Shown one piece after another: positions 44,812 to 54,162 of a DNA stretch of 64,000 nt; positions within the stretch are counted from its first letter, which is position 1; each line of letters starts with the position of its first letter. Origin of the DNA: Immersiella caudata (taxonomy: Eukaryota; Ascomycota; Sordariomycetes; Sordariales; Lasiosphaeriaceae); assembly GCA_030512335.1 (NCBI GenBank), contig JAULSU010000004.1:3596001-3660000 (forward strand). Direction: 5' to 3'. The notes under the pieces were generated by a model. That model was not told where the DNA came from. It ran no database searches and worked only from the letters and a program-made list of their open reading frames with translations. A program made the translations under genes and the position numbers.

Positions 44812-45850
44812 ATGGATCCGCTTGCGCAAGAAGATCTCTGTGAGGACCTGAGGGACATCAATGTCGTAAACCTCATTGTCTCGATGTACGCGCCGGCCCT
44901 CGCTCTGTTCTGCATCGCTCGCTGACTTGAATCATAGCTCTATTGTGATAGGGATGCTAATTAGTTACCTCCCTCAACATGTCCGAATCATCAAACGAGG
45001 AACTTCAGAGGGTATCTCGCCCTTCTTTATCCTACTCGGAACGACGTCTGCGACATCTGCGTTTGGCAACATCCTCCTCCTCCCACAGTCGCGCCGGGAT
45101 GTCGCCTGCTGCAAGGAGTTGGAGACGTTTCACTGTGTAGCTGGTCTCCTCGGTATCACACAGCTGGGAATACAGTGGATATGCTTCACGTTTATGTGAG
45201 GGCTCCGGGTGGAATCGGAGCGCTCAACACGGTCACTGACGGTCTACAGCTTCGTCCTCTTCCTCGTATTCTTCCGATACAACCCCGAAAACGACCCCGA
45301 TAACGTGGAGCTTGGGGAGGGAGGAGATAGTCCACGATGGCAGACAGCATTGCTCGTCGCGGTGCTCACTCTCCTGCACGGTCTCGCCGTCATTGTTATT
45401 ACGGGCGTACTCACTACGGTGGCCCCTGAAAAGCTTGGTGTATGGGCTAACACGCTCGGAATCATGGCCGCCCTTCTCGCCGCGGTCCAGTACCTCCCCC
45501 AGATTTGGATGACATATCACATCAAGCACGTCGGCTCCTTGAGCATCCCGATGATGTGCATGCAAACACCCGGAGGGTTCATTTTTGCAGGCAGTCTCTT
45601 CGCTCGGCTCGGCTGGGCCGGCTGGAGCTCCTGGGGAATCTTCGTTTTGACTGCGTCGATGCAAGGCATTCTTCTCTCCATGGCCATATACTACGAGACT
45701 GCAGCGCATAATCACGCGGGGAAACCGTTGCACCGAGGCCAGCGCTCCGCTGGCAACGCGACTATTGCCGAGAACCCCGACGAGGAACGGCAAGAAAACG
45801 AGGCCGCCCCCTTGTTGAGGAACGGCTCGAACCGGAACTACACCGCCTGA
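44812..45850 (+). CDS. PQ-loop repeat membrane transporter
   Basis: Exons 44812-44885, 44938-45195 and 45250-45850 join in phase to 310 residues. Two PQ-loop motifs are clear: SYLPQHVRIIKRGTSEGISP in the first bundle and QYLPQIWMTYHIKHVGSLS in the second. Hydrophobic helices include NVVNLIVSIS, FVLFLVFFRYN, TALLVAVLTLLHGLAVIVI and SSWGIFVLTASMQGILLSM. The soluble tail ends APLLRNGSN, which resembles an acidic dileucine-type vacuole/lysosome sorting signal. PQ-loop proteins export amino acids or other small solutes from vacuoles or lysosomes; the solute is unknown here. Confidence 0.88.
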
Positions 45851-48034
45851 TGATGGTGTCGAAGGTATCCGACGCCGTTGGGTATCCAGTTCTATTTCTA
45901 TTTGCTACAGCTATGGAAGGTCCAGCAGTGGCACATGTGGGACGCAGAGACACGGAGTTAGGGGAGCAGGGGCAGATTCTGGATTCTTGGTTTGATGTTT
46001 ATTGTTATTGGAGAAGCAGCTCGGAGGCCCGTACTATGGACCGCCTATCCAAATGGGGAAAGTATTCATAGCAATTGGAATTTGCGGGACGGTCTGTATC
46101 TGAGGCGTTTCACGAGCATATACTTGACAATCTTTATTTGAGCGGATGGCCTTCTCCGCCCAGCACAGTCAGCGGTGACAAAATTGCGGCCAAGACATAC
46201 AAATCCCAGGGATTCACTGGTCGTCGCCTACTCCACCGCTAGTGTGAGCATTGCTGGTTTACTGTGTACACAGTAGTTATCGAAGCAGAGCGGACGGGGT
46301 CTCGAGTTCGCTATTGGGGGTCGGCCCAGTGTGGAGAGGGTTAGGGTTGGATCGAAGCAGTGGGTGGCAGGATGGCCTTGGATGGCAATCACCATGCGTC
46401 CCAACACCCCGCAAATCGTCTTCATTCAACCCAAAGTTCTCACCCCCCAACAAACTCACCCTGACCTTGTCCGCAGATGTCGATCTAGAACCAGTCATCT
46501 CACCATTATAACCTTCTGTATGTATGATCTGGAGATAACTTTTACAGATCGCGAAACACCACTACCACACGCTGTCAGCATTTAGAAATCGACAAAGTTT
46601 TGGGAGCCGGTCGGCCTGAGCCGCGTCTTCGGCACTGGACAACCACGGGAGCACAAAACAAAAAATTCGGTATGCTCCGTAAGTTGCTAGCAACCGGGCC
46701 TTCGCCTCTTCCCTTTGCGTTAGCCCCCGCTGTCACTTGCGGGGAGGTGTGGCAGCTTCCATTGTTCTCGACGGCTCGCCGATGAGACCTCTCCTGGGGT
46801 TCGTGTCTGAGCGCCCTCGTCGCATTGTCGACTCCAGATCTTTGTCCATGCGAATTCGATCGGATGCGATCGGATGCGATGCAGGAACGCGCTCATGACC
46901 ACCCCACAAAACCAGAGCGCATACACACACAGACAACACAGACGTGCGCACAACCCCGCCAGGCCTTCGTGGCCTTGCCCATCGAACTGCGTATTCCCGA
47001 CTCGAGCCCACTCGATTGAAGCAGCGATGACATTACAGACGTGGGGGGAGTCTGACCACGACGTCCCGATGCTCTGGAGTCTCGGCTCCGCAGGCTTGCA
47101 TCTCTCGACATGCATGTCTACATCTGCAATGGTCCTCGGGTACTCAACGTTCTGTTCCGGGGATACCCTCTACTGAGGCTTGATGTATCCTGTCTTCCTA
47201 AGCCCGGAATACCCCCTTGCTCAGTGTCTAGACTCCTGCAGGGACCAAAGCTGGATCCGGGGTTGTTATTTTGACCCCTCTCCGGCGTCCCGTGGTTCAC
47301 CTGTTTCCCCGGCCTATTCACCCAAGCGGCAACCTCCTGTCAGCCTCTTTTGCGGCTCTTTCAACCGCGCCGGCGCCAAACATCACAGTAGACCAAAAGG
47401 GAACAACTGGACTATTTACACTTCGTTTTCAAATTGTCCCGGCGCGGGCGCATTTTTTTTCTGGGAGAAGGGTGTGTTTCGTCACGGATCGATCGGTTCC
47501 TAGGGGATGATCGACGTCCTGGAACACCTCAGTTGTGCGCACGTCACTGTTGTCGTCTCATGTGGCAGTTTACCCGCCACACCTTTCCCTCTATGCAACG
47601 CCTCATCAAGTGTCAGGCAGAATAGCCTCGTCTCTTTTGGGAGATCGCATGTCAAGCGAAGGTGTTCGGCATTTCGGTCGTGCTCGGTCGATCACGTCTG
47701 CCTTTGCGTCTTGATGCATCGCTGGGCGATATGCGTCGCCACGGCTTTCAGACGACCTGGAGGAGCCCCGAGTGCCTGATGGGCCAAAGCTTTCTCTTAA
47801 AGGGCGAGAGGGCTTGCTGCAGCTCTCGTAGGGATTACCGGTCTTCTTTCCTTCTGCTTGTTCTTTCTACATAACCTTGGCTTCACTGTGTGACCATCTT
47901 CAACGCTCCTTACCGTCTCATAATGTTTCTTTACTACATGTCTTCCGCATGACAGCCTAACCAACCGGCTCCCACTCGTTGATCGAATCAGTTTTATACC
48001 CAGCCGAGACAAACCTTACGAAGAACGACACACG
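45851..48034. other. Gene-free stretch of about 2.2 kb
   Basis: No domain-bearing frame and no chain of exons found. A 10-base unit CGGATGCGAT is tandemly repeated near 46861-46880. It may contain the missing 5' exon (signal peptide) of the Apple-domain gene. No tRNA or rRNA recognised. Confidence 0.4.
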
Positions 48035-49396
48035 ATGCATCCAAAGAGATGGGGGATGGGGTTTGAGAAGCAGGCGATGGAGCGGAGGCAGCAGGCGTAT
48101 CCGTGTCCGAATCGGAACGGGACGCAGATAGGGAGCGCACAAACTTTTATGCTCTCCTGCGGTACCGACATTGGCGGAAACGTCATCAGCAGTATGGAGG
48201 CATTCGACCTGGTGGTATGCGCGGACATATGCTCGTCCTTTCACCCCAGGTGCGACGGTGTCTCCTTCGACGGGTCTACGTGCCAGCTCAAGGCCAGATT
48301 AACCCCGCAAGGAGTGCGTCAGGCGAGGAGGATCGACTCAGCCATCGCCATTTTCCCTGAGGCGTCTTCGAACTGCGGCAGTGTGGGGCCATCGCAATCG
48401 GCGCTGGGGAAGACGTTCTCGATCGCCTGCGGAACAGTCATTGCCGGTTCCGATATATCGCAGAACTTCGCGCCAACATTTCAAGATTGCATGGGGCAAT
48501 GCTCGGCAACAACTGGCTGCGGCGGTGTGTCGTTCGACGCAAGTCTGGACCAGGGCTTCAAGAACTGTTATTTAAAGAACATCGTCACAGATGCCGGCAC
48601 CATCGTTCCCGACGGGCGTGTTGACACGGCCTTGATCCAAGGCGTCGGCAACGCTCCGCTTCCAAACTCTGCGAACGGCGGAGGCCAAGGCGGCGGTCAA
48701 GGCGGTGGCCAAGGTGTCGCAACAGTTCCGCTCCCCCTTCCAACACAACAGCCGACCGGTGTAGCCTTCTTCACGCCCCCGGCAGGGAATTCGGCCACTG
48801 CCAGTGCCTTGATCCCTTCACAGCCTACTCAGACAGTTCCAGGCTTCGTCTTCCCCACCAACAACATCAACAACAACTTTGGCAGCACAGCACCCGCCGA
48901 CGCCGCTAACCAGGGGGGAATGGGCGCCTCGAACGCGTGGATTGCCGCTCCTGTCGTCGGCAGCATTGCGGCCATCGCTCTCATCGTCATTTCCTTTGTC
49001 ATGCTCAAACGGAGGCGACTAGGTAACCGCATGGGCACCAGTTCCTCCAACAGCAGCACGGACAGCCTCCAGCAAAAGAAGAACAACATCTCCAGACCCA
49101 AAGCTATCTCCACCATGTTCATGTCATGGCTTCCAACCGCAAAGGGCGGGTCTCGCGGTAGCAATGGCTCAGGTGGCATCGACCGTATGCGAAGCGGAAT
49201 GGGCAACTTCTCCGAGGTCAGTGGCAAGCAGCCGGCGTCGAGGAGTAGCATGCGGACGAGTGTCACTGGGCTGGTGAGACCAGGACTAGCCATTGGCGGA
49301 GAGAGGCTGGGTGATGTTGAGGAAGACGCTAGCGAGAGAAAGAAGGCCGAGCTGCGGAACAGCATGAATGGCTTGGGGCAGAACCGGTGGTCATAG
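48035..49396 (+). CDS. Apple/PAN-like single-pass membrane protein
   Basis: One exon of 453 residues. Two cysteine-rich Apple/PAN-like modules are present: LSCGTDIGGNVISS...CADICSSFHPRCDGVSFD...CQLKARL, and IACGTVIAGSDISQ...CMGQCSATTGCGGVSFD...CYLK. They are followed by GGGQ repeats, a Pro/Thr-rich stalk, one transmembrane helix (WIAAPVVGSIAAIALIVISFVML) with an RRR stop-transfer, and a Ser-rich cytoplasmic tail with basic patches. The layout is a type I surface protein, perhaps a wall or matrix sensor. The current start gives no signal peptide (MHPKRWGMGF), so a 5' exon may be missing upstream or the annotated start is wrong. Ligand and role are unknown. Confidence 0.72.
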   Translation: MHPKRWGMGFEKQAMERRQQAYPCPNRNGTQIGSAQTFMLSCGTDIGGNVISSMEAFDLVVCADICSSFHPRCDGVSFDGSTCQLKARLTPQGVRQARRIDSAIAIFPEASSNCGSVGPSQSALGKTFSIACGTVIAGSDISQNFAPTFQDCMGQCSATTGCGGVSFDASLDQGFKNCYLKNIVTDAGTIVPDGRVDTALIQGVGNAPLPNSANGGGQGGGQGGGQGVATVPLPLPTQQPTGVAFFTPPAGNSATASALIPSQPTQTVPGFVFPTNNINNNFGSTAPADAANQGGMGASNAWIAAPVVGSIAAIALIVISFVMLKRRRLGNRMGTSSSNSSTDSLQQKKNNISRPKAISTMFMSWLPTAKGGSRGSNGSGGIDRMRSGMGNFSEVSGKQPASRSSMRTSVTGLVRPGLAIGGERLGDVEEDASERKKAELRNSMNGLGQNRWS

Positions 49397-50291
49397 TCTG
49401 GACACTCATGGCATGCAGCAGTGAAGGAGACGTCAGGGGTAATTATTTCTATTTGGAGACGGAAGCGTGGCATCTTGAGAAAGCGAGGAGTTTGGCGAGG
49501 TTTTTGGGGGTTTTGGGACTGTCAACGCAGGCCGGAGCGGGCTTTGGTTTGCTCCTGAAGTGCCTGCGATACCCATCACATCATTGTATTTCACCAGTTC
49601 AGTTTTACTTTTATACTTAACCCCCGGGCCATCCGAGACTAGAGTCTTGTATAACAATTACTCCTACCTATCTATCTATCTATGATTCATTCTTATAATA
49701 AACAAAAATCAGAGTTTCTGGACCAACGGTTTCGGGTGAATGAGTGGGTTTGCTGCCTGGAAGATGGTGACTTACACTTGATGCCGGAAGCTGGGTGAGT
49801 GGGTTCCTTAGCTGCATTCTCTTCCCCCACTCACAGGCCCAATTCCCCACCCACTTCAACGGGTGAACAGGGGAACCGACAGGGCGTGTTTGCGACCCGC
49901 CGCTGATTGGCTGTAGCTCCCATCCCTCTGACCTTCTTGGAGGGAAGTCAATGTGTCATGCCGACGACCACCAACATCGCACTTTCAATCCCCCCTCTCC
50001 TTTATTTGACTGGCATTAGCAAAGGTCAGGATTGCTGCTGAGGATTTCTGTTGTTTTTATTCCCCGTTATTTCTCTCTCAATTGCATCCTGCGTCTCCTT
50101 TCGCTCCCCGATATCGCGCCAAGCACCCAAGATAAGCCAGGGTTCCCCATCCTCCCAAGCACCCTCAATCGCCACCTTTTGCCCCTTATCTCCAGCCCTC
50201 TGAGCACTGGACCTTCCCCTCTCCCCTACCAACACCGCCAAGTTCAAGTTCAAGTTCAAGTCGACTGATCGACAATCGACAATCGGCAATC
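49397..50291. other. Intergenic with microsatellites
   Basis: Holds (CTAT)4 at 49668-49683 and (CAAGTT)3.7 at 50239-50261, the latter in the likely 5' leader of the R3H gene. The leader is pyrimidine-rich. No gene supported. Confidence 0.45.
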
Positions 50292-51546
50292 ATGGCAATC
50301 AATAACCTCCCGCTTGCCGACGAGCACAATCCCGAGCCGCAGGCGCAGCAGCCAACCCCGGCTGCTGCTGCGCACCACCCCCACGGGCACGCGCACTCCC
50401 TCTCCAACGCCTCCACCGCAACCGTTGACGTGGAAGCCTGGACCACCGAAGCCCTCGCTTCCCTATCCATCTCCCCCGCCGCGCGTGGCACCGGCGCCGC
50501 CCTATCCATTGCCCTCGATAACGAGCACGCCCCGCGCATGAAGCTCCGCAATGTCGCCTTTGACGGCCCGAGCGGAGCGGGGATAATCCCCCCGCGGCGT
50601 CCACCTTCGCGGAGGGATAGCATGAAGAAGAGAGATGAGTTGCTAAAGGGGAAGGAGGGGAGTAGGCAGCGGAGGAGGTGGGAGAATGGTAAATCTTCCT
50701 GGCCCCTTTGGAGTCTGAAAGGAAGGGGTTAAACTGAAATGTTTTGGGAATTTGCTAATGGTTTGTTTTGGGAACAGATCATCTACTTCATGTCCCTAAT
50801 GCGCAACCGCCGCTGCCGAGCGATTGGGCTGTTCAGCCTACGTACCCGGTGCTGCCTACGGTGCCGTATGCGTTGGCGCAGTATTGGGACAAGGGGTTGA
50901 GAGAGCGCGTCGAAGAGAGGAAGGCGGCGTTTGCGGTTCATAGGAAGAAGGGGAGCGTGGTGGTGTCAGCTACGGAGGTCAGGGTGGAAGTCGGTAGGGT
51001 GCCGAAGGATCTCAGGGCCAAGGCGAAGAAGACACCTGCGGTGAAGTCGTGGTTGCGGGTGTTGGAGGAGCCTGTGAGGCAGTTCTTGGTGGATAGGGGG
51101 TTGGTGGCGAAGGTGGATGAGAGTGCAGTGGAGAGTGATACTGAGGACGAGGAGATTGTGTTTGTGGGGAGGAATGGGACCATGATGGATGGGAAGACGT
51201 TCAAGAAGGCGCAGAGGGTTGAGAAGGAGAAGCCAGTGGAGAGCGGGATGGTGTTGGATACGACGGGGAATGACGAGAGTGGAGCGTTCAAGTATGTTTT
51301 GTCCCCTTTTCCGCGTTTTCCCCTCATCACTTGAACCTGTTGGGTTGGGGGTGCGATGCTCACGTGCTTTACAGGCGCTTCCTCACTCATTCCATCTCGG
51401 AGTACTACGGCCTCAGCTCGAAGTCGGTCACAATGGGCAACCCGGCTCGGAGGGTCGTTTACATCGGTATCAAGCAGATCGGACAGCGACACGCGCCGCC
51501 TATTCACGCGCTTCCGCCGCCATTGTGGGAGATCTTTGAGAAGTAA
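50292..51546 (+). CDS. R3H and R3H-associated domain protein
   Basis: Exons 50292-50688, 50778-51291 and 51375-51546 join in phase to 360 residues. The R3H-associated N-terminal region reads RRRWENDHLLHVPNAQPPLP, then VLPTVPYALAQYWD, formed across the first intron. The C-terminal exon holds the R3H core with Arg305 and His309 (RFLTHSISEYYGL) and continues VTMGNPARRVVYIG. R3H domains bind single-stranded nucleic acid; fungal members are uncharacterised. The N terminus is Ala/Pro/His-rich. Exon 1 is C-rich and exon 2 is G-rich on the coding strand, the same switch seen in CinA. Confidence 0.85.
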
Positions 51547-52392
51547 GACGACATGGTAAGGATTGAGGAGTCTTGAAAGCTCTTGTACATACACGACACA
51601 CATATCGGGAGCAGCGGGTTACGGCAAGTCATACAAAGCGAGAAATCCTGCATAAACCGGCATCCAGACAGATTTCGACTCCAATACACGTATCAAAGAC
51701 TTTGAGGGCCTAGACCTACTTCGCCCTTGCTCAGGGCTTTCGCTTGGCCCAGTCATCTGGACTGCAACCGATACCTCAACTTGGAGGCTTTTTCCGCCCC
51801 CGCGCTTTGCACAAGTCCCGGAGCATGCACGTTGCCCCTAATTTCTATTAGATGTGCAACGGTATTTAGCCAGCCTGGATGCCAGACGTCTATCACACAG
51901 CAAAAATTTACCCTACCCCCTATGTCGCTTGTAGTAACTGCTTACCTGACTAACACAGCGGCCGCCTGTTGCTACTGAGACCCTCTTCTTGGAGCCTAAT
52001 ACCTGATTGTATCCCGGAGCTGTCAAGCTTTGACTCCATCTCGTCACCAGGATCTAGTAAATATCCAGGCGTACGTAAAGGGCCAGGGACACAATTCTGA
52101 TATAGAAAACAAGTCCGCTCCAAATATCAAGCGCGCACGCACGCAAGCACACAAGAATCACTCACTGGTTCGGGTATCTGGTTGGTACAAGAATTTCATA
52201 ATCCCATCCACCTAGACATAATCCACGCCCTGAAAGGAGACCTACGCCATGCCCATGTGTGTTTGTGTCAAGCTCTCTCCATAAATACATAAAATTTTGA
52301 AGAAAAAAAAAAAGTAGTAATATCCATTTCCGTTGCCATTTCTTACACGTTTGCCGTTTTTCTTCCCACACCACCCATCGCTATACTAGAGT
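51547..52392. other. Convergent intergenic region, no gene
   Basis: Lies between the stops of the R3H gene and the secreted-protein gene. Contains an A-rich run near 52303. No domain-bearing frame. Confidence 0.45.
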
Positions 52393-53954
52393 CTAGACGC
52401 CCAACGCAGAGTTGAAGGCATCAGCAGCGGCCTGACCGCTAGCACCGGCGGCGGCAGCGGCACCGGCCTTGCACGCCGCGACAGTGGCGGCATCAGCCTT
52501 GCACGAGCTCTCGAGACGGCCGCAGGTGAAGTCAGCAATGATGCGGATGTTGAGGGCAGAGCCGTGGTTGAAGTCGGCGTTGTTGCCGCTCTGGAAGCTA
52601 GCCTCCTGGCGGCCGTCAAGACCCACAGCGAAGACGATGGCGGGGCTGCCGCAGCTGCCGAAGTCGAGAGCACCAGCCTGGCGGCGGCGGCGAGCGTCAC
52701 GCATGGCGATACGGCGGGCCTTGAGGCTGTTGGCACCAAGGCATTGAGCCTCCTGAGCATCGCACTGGGCAGTGCCGCCATCAAGAGCACCGGAGTTGGC
52801 AGCGTTGGAGCAGGCGTTCTTCTGGACGGCGCACGAGCGCTGGATAGCGGCACCGGCGTTGAGGAAGGTAGCACCGTTAACCTCGAAGGGGCGGTCAGCG
52901 CCAGCGGTGGACTGAACCGGGGGCGGGGGGCCGCCGAGAGCGCCGCTGAAGGCCTGCACGTTGACGGTACCAGTGGCAGCACCGGCTCCAGCACCAGCAC
53001 CAGCCTCGGCGGCACCCTTGCCCTTGCCCTCGGCCTTGCCCTTACCCTCGGCCTTGCCCTTACCCTCGGCCTTGCCCTTGCCCTTAGCGGCAGGAGCAGC
53101 AGCAGCGGGAGCACAGGCTATATCGAATCAGCATCCTATCTCCTAACGACAAGGATCATGTGCAGTTTAACTTACCGACAACATCAGCAGCGGCACCAGC
53201 ACCGGCACCAGCACCGGCACCAGCGCTGGCAACGGCAGCCAAAATGTCGTCAAGGCTGACGGCGGGAACAAGAAGGTTCAGGGAGATGATGCAGCCAATA
53301 GCGTCCTCGGCGTCGTTGCAGGTGTTGCCCGCAGCGGTGGGGTCGCCGATCTATATTCTTCGTTAGCATCGATGGAACAAGCGGTGTAGAAAGCGGTGTA
53401 CTAACCTCGCCAGGGGCGAAGGTGCCTGAGGTGAGGGCAAGTGCGGGATCAGCACCAATCGAAGCCAGCTGAATGGCGACGTTGATCTCGATATCGGCGT
53501 TGCCAGACGCCTCGGGGGAGGCGGGGTCCTGGTGTTGCTGGATGGCAGCAATCTCGGGGTTCACAGCCACCTCGTTGCACAGGGGGCTGGCCTCGCCGAC
53601 CGTGAGGGTGTTCTTCTCAAGGGCGCGGAAGAGGATGGCGTTGGCCATGGCGTCGAGATCACCAGCAGCCTTGGCGTTGGTGAAGGCCTGGTCAGCAACG
53701 ATCTGTTGCAGGCAGTCCAGGTTGGCGACGTTGGGCGCACCCAGGGCGGCGGCGGCGTTGCCCAGGAGAGAGAAGACAGCGTCTTGAATCTCAAGGGGGT
53801 TGTTGAGCTTCAGGGCAACATCGGCAGCACGGAGGATGGCTTCGTGCGAGTGCTCCTGGGGCACCTCACGCCTTCCCACCGTGGACCAGTACTTGTGAAC
53901 ATCACGGGCGGAGGCGACGCTCGCCAACCCCAACAGAGCAACCTCGTACTTCAT
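52393..53954 (-). CDS. Secreted conserved fungal protein (family often mislabelled ribosomal protein S17)
   Basis: Exons 53954-53406, 53350-53176 and 53117-52393 join in phase to 482 residues. A signal peptide (MKYEVALLGLASVASARD) is followed by family blocks EVPQEHSHEAILR, VFSLLGNAAAALG, LDCLQQIVADQAFTNAKAAGD and SGTFAPGEIGDPTAAGNTCN. The centre is an Ala/Gly run and a Lys/Gly/Glu repeat of KGKAEG units. The C-terminal half (VNGATFLNAGAAIQRSC, CSNAANSGALDGG, SALNIRIIADFTC) is cysteine-containing and resembles abundant cell-wall or secreted proteins. A tetrabasic ARRRRQ near the boundary could be a Kex2-type cleavage site. Function is unknown. A strong TATA box suggests high expression. Confidence 0.8.
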
Positions 53955-54154
53955 ATTGTCGTAAGTTTCGTAGAGCGGTCGACGCAGAAACGGATTGGAG
54001 TATGGATAAAACGGAGGGCCGGCCTGAGAGAATGTAAAAGAACGAAAAAGTTCACAGAACTGAAGAGAAACGAAGGAACCGGAAAAAGGTCAGACGAAAG
54101 AGCGTGTGTAGGGAGAAGAAATAGGAGACGTGCATTCCATGACAGCCGGGTCGA

Positions 54155-54162
54155 CTTATATA
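54155..54162 (-). promoter_or_regulatory. TATA box of secreted-protein gene
   Basis: TATATAAG on the minus strand, 201 bases before the ATG at 53954, leaving room for a leader of roughly 150 bases. Confidence 0.45.

Noticed and set aside
48829..49473. 214-codon antisense frame over the Apple-domain gene
   Set aside because: It is the complement of a well-supported coding region and shows no domain.
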